DNA of 64,000 nt from an unidentified bacterial endosymbiont (lineage in GTDB: Bacteria; Pseudomonadota; Gammaproteobacteria; Enterobacterales; Enterobacteriaceae): contig NZ_OU963893.1 in NCBI RefSeq assembly GCF_918797525.1, forward strand, positions 2,418,001 through 2,482,000. The letters are read 5' to 3'. Positions 8,355-16,905 of this stretch are shown piece by piece. The translations under genes and the position numbers were made by a program. The notes below the pieces were generated by a model. The model had not been told where the DNA came from and did not search any database. It saw only the letters and a list, made by a program, of their open reading frames with translations. How positions within the stretch are numbered: position 1 is the first letter of the stretch; every line of letters begins with the position of its first letter.

Positions 8355-9158
8355 TCACTTAGACCGCAGTACGACGATACCCGGTTTCGCGCGCATGTAT
8401 TCCAGGAACGGTGAATCCACTACTTTTCTGTTTGCAGCCAGCGAGGAGGCATTTCTGAACCAGACCTCTCCATTATGGCGAACCACGATACCTACATGTG
8501 AAACGTCCAGACCATCAAGCGTGGAATAGACACCGACATAATCTCCGGTTTCCAGACGGTCAAGCACCTGCTGATTAATCGCGTTTGCGGGAATGTAATT
8601 TATCTTTCGGTGATGAATGCCCAGACCCGGAACGTATTCGCCGCCATCCGGTTTACGATTGAGCTGTTTATTAGCCACGGCATAGTCTGGGCTGATCTCC
8701 GGTGTGATGTCACTGGCATTTTGCGGGGCAGTGGCGAACCAGTCAGAAAAGAAGTGGCGGCGGCTGAGATAGTCAACATTCCCTTCGCTATAGCGAACCT
8801 GCGCCAGATTATGCAGAAATGATTTTTGATCATGGCTGCGGGACAGGGCTTCAACGTAATCAGCCACGGTAAAGCAGTCTACGCCGTTGAAATTAGCGAC
8901 AAGCGCTTCGGGAGTGTCAGGGCCCCCAATGAGGGTATTTGCCTTATAGGGCGTATCGAGGAAAGCCGTTGATACACGGCTGATAATTTCCCCGCGATCC
9001 TCACCGGAAGAAGGGATGACATCCGAACGGATAATTTGACGGACTTTTTCAGCCGTTACGCTGTCCATAATGGTCTGATATTTTTCTGCGCTTTTCGCGC
9101 TGCAGGTCGTGATATAGGCTAACAAGAGAGACGCCATCAATACATTTATTTTCATCAT
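8355..9158 (-). CDS. DUF1460 family exported amidase-like protein
   Basis: A 267-residue protein with a signal peptide (MKINVLMASLLLAYITTCSA) and the DUF1460 signature FNGVDCFTVADYVEALSRS, with Cys95 as probable nucleophile and a later DVSHVGIVVR segment supplying the His. DUF1460 proteins are NlpC/P60-superfamily enzymes linked to peptidoglycan or muropeptide cleavage. Co-orientation with the NlpC/P60 lipoprotein gene directly downstream suggests a two-gene cell-wall hydrolase operon. Exact substrate is unknown. Confidence 0.85.
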   Translation of the reverse strand: MMKINVLMASLLLAYITTCSAKSAEKYQTIMDSVTAEKVRQIIRSDVIPSSGEDRGEIISRVSTAFLDTPYKANTLIGGPDTPEALVANFNGVDCFTVADYVEALSRSHDQKSFLHNLAQVRYSEGNVDYLSRRHFFSDWFATAPQNASDITPEISPDYAVANKQLNRKPDGGEYVPGLGIHHRKINYIPANAINQQVLDRLETGDYVGVYSTLDGLDVSHVGIVVRHNGEVWFRNASSLAANRKVVDSPFLEYMRAKPGIVVLRSK

Positions 9159-9455
9159 GATCTCCGGGACTTAAACAAGGCCCGGCATCATCGCAATCAG
9201 GTGATATAATTTAATATAGGGTTTTTTACTGATATTTTGACGAGTGTGTAAAAAGGTTCAAGGCTCTAAGGGGGGTAACGTTAAGCGAGTGTCTTGAAGA
9301 ATATAGTACTTAAATGAAATGCAAGGTTATAACCTGATGCTCGTGGTAGGGCTTAAATGGCACCCTATATATGTATATTTTATGTCTGGAGCCTGGTGCT
9401 ATTCCTCTTTTTTTACCCTCTTACCATTAGCATTAACAAAAAATAACAATCCCCA
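9159..9455. other. Promoter side of the DUF1460 operon
   Basis: About 300 AT-rich bases between the minus-strand hydrolase operon and the degraded segment ahead of ssaB. The region around 9200-9240 should carry the hydrolase operon promoter. No recognisable RNA gene or repeat. Confidence 0.4.
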
Positions 9456-9757
9456 ATGAAATCAACTATATTGATTAGCCTGTTAACCTTATTCCTTTTA
9501 ATGTGTGGGCCACTGCGTATTATTGTCATGGAAAATTTGCGCAATGTTGGCGAAATGTCTCTTTCGCCGCGAGTTTACTTACACTGCAGTACGACTGGCT
9601 GTCGTTATCATCGTCTGGTTCTTCTGGCTGAGAAGCCCGCTGGCTCCTGATTACGTTACCGCTCCCGACCGCTCCCGCTCACCATAATGTCAGCGCCGAA
9701 CAGAACGTGCTGTCGCTCAAGCATAGCCTGACGAAAGAACATGAAAAAGGAGTGTGA
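9456..9757 (+). pseudogene. Decayed coding segment with one membrane span
   Basis: No frame runs through, but two frames carry protein-like sequence. One reads RLAVVIIVWFFWLRSPLAP (a membrane span followed by a Pro-rich stretch) and stops near 9687. The next frame continues HHNVSAEQNVLSLKHSLTKE and stops at 9757, just before a new ATG with a strong ribosome site. This looks like the C-terminal part of a bitopic membrane protein broken by a frameshift. I cannot name the family. Confidence 0.35.
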
Positions 9758-9758
9758 A

Positions 9759-9827
9759 ATGTTATCTCCGGGAAGTTATAAAAAACAATTAAACTTATGT
9801 AATAAGGTGAATTGTGGGGATTTTTGA
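9759..9827 (+). pseudogene. Very short ORF with strong ribosome site, remnant or leader peptide
   Basis: ATG at 9759 follows AAGGAGTGTGAA and opens a 22-codon frame (MLSPGSYKKQLNLCNKVNCG..). The ribosome site is better than that of several real genes nearby. It is either the start of a lost gene coupled to the decayed one upstream, or a leader ahead of ssaB. Confidence 0.3.
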
Positions 9828-9922
9828 TGAAATCTGAAAGGGGTAAGGTTAATTGCCGATAGACGCAAAAGCATTTCTCTCTGAATATGTCGCTGCAAGT
9901 TGATTCAGGAGAATAGGGAAAG

Positions 9923-10303
9923 ATGTTTGATAAGTTGAAAGGGATTTCCTTTCTGGATGATCTTTATGTGTCCCATACCGATGTGGTAGCCAGAATGAAT
10001 CTGGCCAAGCGGCCCGCCCGGGGATATTTCTGTTCTCTTTCAATGGTTTTGGCAATATTTATTGATGTGCCAAATTTTTTTACCGTTGATGCAGCAAAGT
10101 ATATCACGGTACTTATTTCAGGCCAGCCAAACATGCATGATTACTCACTAATGCTCACACCAGAAGGGGCCTGGTTGTGTCGCAGTTACGATAAAAATAT
10201 AACCGTTAAACAAATGGAGAAAGATATGCAGAATCATCTGGCGCTGACCTGTTGTCTGAGCCGATTAGTCACTGGTATGAAAGATGATAAAAAAAATAAA
10301 TAA
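9923..10303 (+). CDS. ssaB: SsaB/SpiC-like SPI-2 T3SS switching protein
   Basis: A 126-residue protein at the position of ssaB/spiC, just ahead of the secretin gene. It shares with Salmonella SpiC the block PARG followed by an aliphatic stretch, a HDYSLMLTPEGAWL block (SpiC: HDYAIQLTADGGWL) and the LALTCCL ending. In Salmonella SpiC works with SsaL and SsaM to order translocator before effector secretion. The N terminus is divergent. Ribosome site AGGGAAAG precedes the ATG. This is the first intact gene of the SPI-2-like operon. Confidence 0.8.
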   Translation: MFDKLKGISFLDDLYVSHTDVVARMNLAKRPARGYFCSLSMVLAIFIDVPNFFTVDAAKYITVLISGQPNMHDYSLMLTPEGAWLCRSYDKNITVKQMEKDMQNHLALTCCLSRLVTGMKDDKKNK

Positions 10304-10306
10304 ACT

Positions 10307-11803
10307 ATGAAAATCTGTTCATTAACCGTTGGTATTTTAGGATTGTTTCTCCTGCCCGCCATGTCGGCTGAAAGTCAGACATTAACCTGGAAAGAACAAG
10401 ATTTTTCTGTTCGGGCGCGCAATTTACCCTTAAGGAATCTGTTAGAAAACCTTGCGGAAAACTACAATACCCCCGTGCACATTGATCCGTCTGTTAATGG
10501 AACATTTAGCGGTGCGATATGTCCTGATGACCCATTAACGATTTTGAAAAATCTTTCAGCACAGTATAATTTGATAAGTTGGTATGACGGAAATACGTTG
10601 TTTATTTACCCGCAGTCCTGCTTTATACATCGGGTAATTACATTGAAAACGCTGCCTGTCAAATCTTTCTTACAATATCTCAAAGATCGGAAGGTAATTA
10701 GCCCTTACGCCTGTGATATTCGCCGGATACCAGATGTCAATGCGGTTGATGTCAACGGCGTACCAGCCTGTATCACGCGTATCACCCAACTCTCTTCCAT
10801 GCTGGATAATGATCTGACTCGCAGACAGGGCGAAGCGGTCAGCGTAGCGGTATATCCCCTCAAATATGCCACAGCCACGGATGAAAATTATCAGTATCGC
10901 GATCAAACCGTGGTGTTGCCCGGAATCGTTAGTGTGCTGCGTGAGATGGGGCGCGCCAGTGTCACTACAGCAGGTACCGCTGCGGTGACCCAGGATACAG
11001 GATTGCCTCTTTTTTCCGCAGATTCACGTCAGAATGCGGTGATTGTTCGCGATCGCACAACAAATATGGCCAGCTATCGCAAGCTGATTCAGGAACTGGA
11101 TGTGCGGCCCCAGATGATTGAAATTTCAGTGAGCATTATCGATGTGGATGCAGGCGTGCTCAGTCAATTGGGTATCGACTGGAGCGCGGCTGTTTCTTTA
11201 GGTGGCAATAAAATATCATTTAATGCTTCAGGCGGCACCGACAGTGGATTTTCGGCGATCATCGATAATACATCCGGATTTATGGCACGCCTGACAGCGC
11301 TGGAGAAAAACTCTCACGCCTATATTTTATCGCAGCCATCGGTTGTGACGCTGAACAATATTCAGGCGGTGCTGGATCGTAATATTACCTTTTACACCAA
11401 ACTTGAGGGGGATAAAGTCGCGAAGCTTGAATCTATCATCACTGGATCGCTTCTGCGCGTTACGCCCCGGCTTCTTAATGAGAACGGTGAGCAACGTATT
11501 ATGCTGAGCCTCAATATTAAGGATGGGCAACAAAACCCGCCACTTGATAAATCTGAACCCTTACCCATGATACAAAGCTCCGAAATCGCCTCGCAGGCCA
11601 CCCTTGTAAACGGGCAAAGCCTGTTACTGGGCGGCTTTAAACAAGATAAACAGCTACAAACGGAGAAAAAGATCCCTCTGTTAGGGGATATACCCGGCCT
11701 CGGCCGCCTGTTCCGAAACGATATTAACCAGACGCAAAGCGTAATACGGCTGTTTCTCATAAAGGCAACCGTTGCTAACGGTGGCATGCATCATGAGCGT
11801 TAA
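10307..11803 (+). CDS. ssaC: SPI-2-type T3SS secretin (SctC)
   Basis: A 498-residue outer-membrane secretin with a signal peptide (MKICSLTVGILGLFLLPAMSA), N0/N1 domains and an N3-like domain, and the C-terminal secretin core (VTLNNIQAVLDRN, GQSLLLGGFKQDK, KIPLLGDIPGLGRLF). It forms the outer-membrane ring of the injectisome. It follows ssaB by 3 bases and overlaps the ssaD start. Confidence 0.96.
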   Translation: MKICSLTVGILGLFLLPAMSAESQTLTWKEQDFSVRARNLPLRNLLENLAENYNTPVHIDPSVNGTFSGAICPDDPLTILKNLSAQYNLISWYDGNTLFIYPQSCFIHRVITLKTLPVKSFLQYLKDRKVISPYACDIRRIPDVNAVDVNGVPACITRITQLSSMLDNDLTRRQGEAVSVAVYPLKYATATDENYQYRDQTVVLPGIVSVLREMGRASVTTAGTAAVTQDTGLPLFSADSRQNAVIVRDRTTNMASYRKLIQELDVRPQMIEISVSIIDVDAGVLSQLGIDWSAAVSLGGNKISFNASGGTDSGFSAIIDNTSGFMARLTALEKNSHAYILSQPSVVTLNNIQAVLDRNITFYTKLEGDKVAKLESIITGSLLRVTPRLLNENGEQRIMLSLNIKDGQQNPPLDKSEPLPMIQSSEIASQATLVNGQSLLLGGFKQDKQLQTEKKIPLLGDIPGLGRLFRNDINQTQSVIRLFLIKATVANGGMHHER

Positions 11804-12980
11804 ATGGAAAATCCGTTTTCTGGGAGGAGAATTACATGGCCGTGAGGTATGGATTACCGATAACCAGTTAACAATAGGTGAGCGAGATTGCGATCTCTGT
11901 CTCCCCCTTGATAATGAAGGACATATCGTCTTTCGCGTTATTGATGACAGCTTATATATTGACGCGACTTCTCCTTGTATAAAGGTGAATGGACGAAAAC
12001 ATCGTGCCAATAATCCGCTGCCTCAGGAGGGCGTGATACAGGGTATGGGAATCGCCCTGGCGTTTGGCAATCAGGATGCTTCGCTTTCACGTTATCGTCC
12101 GCCGTCCGGCATGCATTTAATGCGCCGCTGGCTTGGGGCAGCAGTGGCGGCTATTGGCATGACGGTAGCCTTTTTAACGTTGGGTAACAGTGTAGATATG
12201 CAGGAGACGACTCAGGAGCGTGTTAAAACCGTGTTTAAGCAGCCCGGGCTGGAGCAACTCAATACGATCTGGAGCCCGGAGGGAACCTTGCACATTGAGG
12301 GATATGTTAAGGAGTGTGAGACAGTACGGACCTTACGCCAGAAGCTTAATGAGCTGGACGTCTTGTATCAGGACAGCGTGATTTGTGCAGGGGAGCTGGA
12401 AAATACGGTTCATGACCTGCTGGTACAGGAAGGCTACGTCGACGCCATTGTGAGCAGCCCAAAGCCCGGAGAGGTCCTGATCCAGGGTGATATCTCTAGC
12501 GGTAAGCGCTGGGATAACGTTCAGTCACTGCTCGCAGATATTCCAGGGCTTAAGAGCTGGAAAACAGACAACCCTCACAGGATCCAGGCGCAAACCTTGA
12601 TTGATTCATTAATCGACGGCGATATGGCGCATTTGGTCAGCGTGACGGCTGTGGGCAAGAAATTTGTTATCAGCGGAGTGCTCAGCGCCAACCAGTTGCA
12701 GACCATGGATACTATTCTGGTGAAAGTGCGCAAACAATGTCCTGAGATCAAGCTTAATTACCAGAGTATCCCTTTCTCACGGGAAGGAACGAATCCCTTG
12801 ATTTCGTCCGCGACAGCCATTGTCCACGGGAAAAAAGGCATCTATCTGCTCTTAAAGAATGGTACGCGCTTGCAGGTTGGAAGCCTGCTACCGGATGAAA
12901 GCCGGGTGGTCGCCATAAATGAAAAAACTATTGCGGTTCGGGGGAGTGAAACCCTGAAAAACTATCCTTTGAATCTTTGA
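11793..12980 (+). CDS. ssaD: SPI-2-type T3SS inner-membrane ring protein (SctD)
   Basis: A 395-residue SctD protein with a cytoplasmic FHA-like domain (about 1-105), a single membrane span near 115-135 (WLGAAVAAIGMTVAFLTLG) and periplasmic ring-building domains. It builds the inner-membrane ring with SsaJ. Start taken at ATG 11793, overlapping the ssaC stop; an upstream in-frame TTG is less likely. Length matches Salmonella SsaD (about 400). Confidence 0.94.
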   Translation: MSVKWKIRFLGGELHGREVWITDNQLTIGERDCDLCLPLDNEGHIVFRVIDDSLYIDATSPCIKVNGRKHRANNPLPQEGVIQGMGIALAFGNQDASLSRYRPPSGMHLMRRWLGAAVAAIGMTVAFLTLGNSVDMQETTQERVKTVFKQPGLEQLNTIWSPEGTLHIEGYVKECETVRTLRQKLNELDVLYQDSVICAGELENTVHDLLVQEGYVDAIVSSPKPGEVLIQGDISSGKRWDNVQSLLADIPGLKSWKTDNPHRIQAQTLIDSLIDGDMAHLVSVTAVGKKFVISGVLSANQLQTMDTILVKVRKQCPEIKLNYQSIPFSREGTNPLISSATAIVHGKKGIYLLLKNGTRLQVGSLLPDESRVVAINEKTIAVRGSETLKNYPLNL

Positions 12981-12991
12981 CTGGAGGCTTT

Positions 12992-13264
12992 ATGCCCGCG
13001 TTAACACTATTAGAAGAAAATATTCGTCATTCAGAAGCCTGGACATTAGAACGGCTAACAATGCTGGAGGAATTACGCTTCCGTTTGCATCAATCATTAG
13101 TAAAATCCGTGGGCTCCGAACGGTATCAGGCAATAACCGTATTGCTGGATGTGGTCATTCAGGCTGAAGATATCATCAAGATTATTTATTTTCGCTATCA
13201 TAATTCTCCGCTTGTTCAACCGGTATATAGCCAGGAGATGAAACATGAACGTAGTACACATTAA
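12992..13264 (+). CDS. ssaE: SsaE, small SPI-2 chaperone-like protein (YscE/EscE class)
   Basis: A 90-residue helical protein whose C-terminal half (LLDVVIQAEDIIKIIYFRYHNSPLV) closely resembles the AENIINIIYYRYHNSALV region of Salmonella SsaE. SsaE-type proteins pair with the SctG-like protein (SsaH) to hold needle subunits in the cytoplasm. GGAGG precedes the ATG at 12992. Confidence 0.88.
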   Translation: MPALTLLEENIRHSEAWTLERLTMLEELRFRLHQSLVKSVGSERYQAITVLLDVVIQAEDIIKIIYFRYHNSPLVQPVYSQEMKHERSTH

Positions 13265-13288
13265 GACTGGTTATACAGGAGTGTAAAA

Positions 13289-13591
13289 ATGGAAAATAAT
13301 CTCGAAGCGCAATTAAAAATAATGGACCGGGAGTTTAAAAAACTGGATGGTTTTTTTAACCAGTTCATGCAGTTTAAGGTAAAGGTCGAGGATTTGACGC
13401 TAAGAGCACCTTCCGATCCTGTGGCTATGAAACAGCTTACACATCTCAACTCCCTTGTTCCTGTCGAAATTGAAGAAATTGAAAGAGAGATGAAAAAGGA
13501 AATTAACTCGCTTCGCCTCTCTTTAAAAAAGGTACTTGCCCGTATTCAGTTAACTGCAGGTTCGGAGGTGAAAAATGACGTTACAAATTAA
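13289..13591 (+). CDS. sseA: SseA-like translocator chaperone
   Basis: A 100-residue coiled-coil protein (MDREFKKLDGFFNQFMQFKVK, then IEEIEREMKKEINSLRLSLKKV) at the position of sseA, which in Salmonella chaperones SseB and SseD. Sequence is divergent, but size, helical character and the overlap with the downstream sseB support the call. In this island it may be the only dedicated SPI-2 translocator chaperone, because sscA is missing. Confidence 0.78.
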   Translation: MENNLEAQLKIMDREFKKLDGFFNQFMQFKVKVEDLTLRAPSDPVAMKQLTHLNSLVPVEIEEIEREMKKEINSLRLSLKKVLARIQLTAGSEVKNDVTN

Positions 13592-14147
13592 CGCCCCCCT
13601 CAACGCTAACCTATACCAGCGTGGTGAGGTGAACAATTGTCAGCATAAGAATATGATAAGTGATGATGGTGGCCCTTTTTTAGCCGGTTACAATGCATTC
13701 CGGATGATTTATGCCAATCTGGCACGTATGTTGAATGCCGAACTGGCTACAATCAAAAATAAATCCACGCGTGCCACCAATACTCAGGAGATGGCCAACC
13801 GTATGGATGAAGTTATTGCTAAAGCGTCCAAAGGCGATGACAAAACCCGCGAGGCGGTGCCGGAAGAGGTGATAAAATACATGCGTGATAATGGCATTCC
13901 GGTCGATGGGCAGACTATTGATAATTACATAAAAGCTCATGATGAAGGCGGACTGGATAAAGGATCGCTTACGGCTATCAAATCAAGTCTGGATACCAGT
14001 TATCACCGGGATGCTGATTTCATGCAACAGGAGCAACTCGTTATTCAAAATCTTTATCAGGAAGTTAATGCGGTAGTAACGCAAATGACAGGCTTGATCA
14101 GTAAGCTTGGTGAATTGTTGAGCATGATTGCACAAAAAATGTTTTAA
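13575..14147 (+). CDS. sseB: SseB-like filament/translocator protein (EspA family)
   Basis: A 190-residue secreted protein of the EspA/SseB family: Thr/Asn-rich N terminus, a YNAFRMIYANLARMLNAELA helix, a VPEEVIKYMRDNGIPVDG segment and a heptad-rich C-terminal helix (QNLYQEVNAVVTQMTGLISKL). It forms the sheath on the needle connecting to the translocon. The start overlaps sseA by 17 bases and has GGAGGTG ahead. Confidence 0.92.
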   Translation: MTLQINAPLNANLYQRGEVNNCQHKNMISDDGGPFLAGYNAFRMIYANLARMLNAELATIKNKSTRATNTQEMANRMDEVIAKASKGDDKTREAVPEEVIKYMRDNGIPVDGQTIDNYIKAHDEGGLDKGSLTAIKSSLDTSYHRDADFMQQEQLVIQNLYQEVNAVVTQMTGLISKLGELLSMIAQKMF

Positions 14148-14217
14148 CCTGGGCGGCTAAGCCTATATACATTTTGTCGGCCGCTATAAATTGCCAGTGT
14201 AACAGCAGGATATTCCT

Positions 14218-15528
14218 ATGAGCCAGATTAAAATGAATATTGAACCGGTGCAGGAGGCTGATTATTTAAATGCGCTGCTTGCGCAGAATAGCCCGCTGCA
14301 AAAAGAAAATATGCCGATATCTGCAGGTGCGCTAGCCTGTAAGAAACCAATAGCTGATTTATACGCTTCGCTATTAGCCACGGGAGATATTGGCGCAAAA
14401 ACCGAGACAGTGTGCCCAGAAGCCGCAAAATTTGCGCAGTTGTATGCCCCGGAGTGTCCACAGAACGTGGCAATGATGGTTTTTTTGATCGTTATGAAAA
14501 CCTACGGCAGTACGGCTGCGTCCATACAGGGGCAGATTAAAAATGCCAGTGACGTACAGACGTTCCTGCGGGATAAACAGGTTAAAGAGTATCAGGAGCA
14601 GATCAACAAAGCGATTAAGCAGGGCAGCGAGCAGCAGCGTGGACAGATTATAAATGCAGTCTTCGACTGGATTATCGGCGCGGTTGAAGCTGTTGTCGGG
14701 GCGCTGAAGCTGGTTGAAGGTATTTTCACCGCGGATCCTCTGGCGGTGGCGGATGCGGTAGCCTACTTCAGTGCAGGTGTGTTTGGCATGCTCAAAGCAT
14801 TTGGCGAAACGGCAAAACTGCTTGGCGCAGATGGCCAGGCATTGGACCGGATGATATCTACATGTGGTACCGCTCAGTCTGTTTGTGAAGGCGTCGCCGT
14901 GGCGCTGGATATATTTCAAATTGCACGCGGTATTAGCGCTGCGCGCGCCATCACAAAATCTGCCCAGGAGGTGATGCACTCGCCAGAAGGTCATGCACTT
15001 TTAGAGAAGATTGCACAGGGTGCGGAAAGTGAAATTTCGCAATTGACTGAAAAAATACTCGACAAAGTCGCATCAAAAGGCGGGATGAGCGGAAATCTTA
15101 CCGCCAGTTTTACGCGGGAAGGCATGGCGAAAATGATTCAGAAAAGTATCACCGAGGGGGCTAAAACACTGCAAAAACTCGAGGCGCGTATTCACCAGGA
15201 GCTATGGCAATGTATTGTCAGGACAACGATAAACGATTGTACCAACAAATGGCTTAAGCTAACGCTGGGCACCGTCACCGCTGCAAATAAAATATCATCG
15301 GGTGTTATTCAGTTGCGAGTGGCTGAGTTACAAAAATCGATAGATCAACTTGTTCTTGCCCAGAATTTCATCAATACCACGGAAGAAAATATCAATGCCA
15401 TGTCCAGAATGCATATGAAAAATCTCAACGAAGCCTATCAAAATATGGTTGATGTGACTAAATATACATCTGATTTTATTAACGATCGTGGCGTTACTCT
15501 TGCACACAGTGCAAGAGGACTCGCCTGA
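14218..15528 (+). CDS. sseC: SseC-like major hydrophobic translocator (SctE)
   Basis: A 436-residue pore-forming translocator of the YopB/EspD/SseC family. Hydrophobic segments lie near residues 145-205 (AVFDWIIGAVEAVVGALKLV, VADAVAYFSAGVFGMLKAFG), with amphipathic coiled coils before and after. Slightly shorter than Salmonella SseC (484). In Salmonella sscA lies between sseB and sseC and encodes its chaperone; here sseC follows sseB directly after 70 bases. Confidence 0.92.
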   Translation: MSQIKMNIEPVQEADYLNALLAQNSPLQKENMPISAGALACKKPIADLYASLLATGDIGAKTETVCPEAAKFAQLYAPECPQNVAMMVFLIVMKTYGSTAASIQGQIKNASDVQTFLRDKQVKEYQEQINKAIKQGSEQQRGQIINAVFDWIIGAVEAVVGALKLVEGIFTADPLAVADAVAYFSAGVFGMLKAFGETAKLLGADGQALDRMISTCGTAQSVCEGVAVALDIFQIARGISAARAITKSAQEVMHSPEGHALLEKIAQGAESEISQLTEKILDKVASKGGMSGNLTASFTREGMAKMIQKSITEGAKTLQKLEARIHQELWQCIVRTTINDCTNKWLKLTLGTVTAANKISSGVIQLRVAELQKSIDQLVLAQNFINTTEENINAMSRMHMKNLNEAYQNMVDVTKYTSDFINDRGVTLAHSARGLA

Positions 15529-15536
15529 GGAGAACG

Positions 15537-16157
15537 ATGATGTCTGATTATTTATCGACTATTGCTGAACCTGTTATATCCACTGTCCCAGCCACAGCGA
15601 CCGAACCTGGGGAGGGCACCGCTATGCAGTGGGATGCCGGGAATACATTTGATATTGTCAATAGCTGGCTGGAACTGGCGAAACTTAATATGCTCGCCCG
15701 CGACGTTATTCAGAGCCATGAGCAACGCAGGCGATTTATTGAGTGGGGGCTTGAAATTAATGCTCTGGAAACAAAAAAGAAGGCTATTGATGATTCGTTT
15801 CGCGCATCGCAAATAAGCGCAATAGGCGGGATTTTAAGCGGCGTCACCTCTATTGCGGGCGCTGGCTTAGGGGGTACAGGAAGATGTGGGCTTGATGTCG
15901 CTACGGGGACCCAAATAGGTTCAGCAGCAGGCGGGATCGGGAGCCAATTCGCGAATAGGTATGCCGCCGGTTATACCCGCCAGGCAGAAGAAGAAAGAGC
16001 CATTGGCGAGTTGCAGGACAAAGGGGCGCAATCCTATATGAAGACGCTTGAAGAAAGTATCACCCAGGCCCGCGAAATAATGCGCAGAGCAATGGAAGTG
16101 GGTCAGCAGTATATGGCGATAAATGGCGATCTGTTAAAAACACTGGCCAGATTATAA
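15537..16157 (+). CDS. sseD: SseD-like minor translocator (SctB)
   Basis: A 206-residue protein matching SseD (195): Thr/Pro-rich start, a hydrophobic Gly/Ala-rich segment (ISAIGGILSGVTSIAGAGLGG) and a helical C terminus ending AMEVGQQYMAINGDLLKTL. With SseC it forms the translocation pore. ATG 15537 is followed directly by another ATG; GAGGAGAAC precedes both. Confidence 0.92.
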   Translation: MMSDYLSTIAEPVISTVPATATEPGEGTAMQWDAGNTFDIVNSWLELAKLNMLARDVIQSHEQRRRFIEWGLEINALETKKKAIDDSFRASQISAIGGILSGVTSIAGAGLGGTGRCGLDVATGTQIGSAAGGIGSQFANRYAAGYTRQAEEERAIGELQDKGAQSYMKTLEESITQAREIMRRAMEVGQQYMAINGDLLKTLARL

Positions 16158-16172
16158 TCCTGGGGAAATGTA

Positions 16173-16388
16173 ATGAATGTTGATCAGATCATAAATTCTC
16201 TTTCGCAAATGGCACATAGCGCCGGAAACGCTGTTACAGATCAACTGAACAGCCAGAATATGAATAACCCTGAGTCGATGGTTAAGGCACAGTTCGCTGT
16301 CCAACAGTATTCGAACTTCATTAGCTATGAAAGCGCGATAATTAAAACCATCAAAGATATGTTGAGTGGAGTGATTGCAAAAATATGA
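16173..16388 (+). CDS. ssaG: SPI-2-type needle subunit (SctF)
   Basis: A 71-residue protein of exactly the Salmonella SsaG length, with a helix-turn-helix needle fold (NSQNMNNPESMVKAQFAVQQ, then SAIIKTIKDMLSGVIAKI). It polymerises into the extracellular needle. The stop overlaps the ssaH start. Confidence 0.95.
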   Translation: MNVDQIINSLSQMAHSAGNAVTDQLNSQNMNNPESMVKAQFAVQQYSNFISYESAIIKTIKDMLSGVIAKI

Positions 16389-16663
16389 CTATTTTAACCA
16401 GGGAAGAGCGAGTGCTATTACTCGAGGTAGCCTTTGCTGGGGTCAACCATGGTCTAAAAAAACAGGTCTCTGAATTTTTACCTGCGCTCCAGCTGCTGGT
16501 GCCTGATGAAGATTCGCGAATGGTTTGTACCGCTTTTTTACTTAGTGCGCTGGGGGAAACAGAAAGAGCCATTCAACTTTTGGAGCAGTGCAACCATTCG
16601 GATGCGCCGTCGCTAAAACAAATTCTGACTCAGCGCGCTCATTATGAAGGAACCCTGCCATGA
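16385..16663 (+). CDS. ssaH: SsaH, needle-subunit co-chaperone (SctG-like)
   Basis: A 92-residue helical, TPR-like protein. The core FAGVNHGLKKQVSEFLPAL and VPDEDSRMVCTAFLLSALGE closely parallels Salmonella SsaH (FAGVNHSLISQVHAMLPAL). It is expected to hold SsaG with SsaE before secretion. It overlaps neighbours at both ends by 4 bases, so translation is probably coupled. Confidence 0.92.
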   Translation: MTILTREERVLLLEVAFAGVNHGLKKQVSEFLPALQLLVPDEDSRMVCTAFLLSALGETERAIQLLEQCNHSDAPSLKQILTQRAHYEGTLP

Positions 16664-16905
16664 ACATTACTGAGAGCGTCGCCATGCACAACGCTGCAGG
16701 TTATAGCGAAACGGCACCGGTCACGCCGATTACGAGTGATCACGCTGTGTTATTTAATAAGCTCCTTGCAGGCAGTCATCATAATCCCGTGCAAATGCTT
16801 ACCCGCCAGGCGGAAATCATGAGTGCGACAGTGGAAGTAGAGTTAGGTGCAAAAATTGCAGGAGCCGTCTCGCAATCAGTCAATAAACTGGCGTCTATGT
16901 CATGA
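16660..16905 (+). CDS. ssaI: SPI-2-type inner rod protein (SctI)
   Basis: An 81-residue rod protein with the MLTRQAEIMSATVEVELGAK and VSQSVNKLASMS elements of SsaI (82 residues). It anchors the needle in the basal body. Overlaps ssaH and ssaJ by 4 bases each. Confidence 0.93.
   Translation: MNITESVAMHNAAGYSETAPVTPITSDHAVLFNKLLAGSHHNPVQMLTRQAEIMSATVEVELGAKIAGAVSQSVNKLASMS

Noticed and set aside
14374..14994. 206-codon minus-strand frame opposite sseC
   Set aside because: Antisense shadow of the translocator gene; Cys/His-rich composition without any domain pattern.
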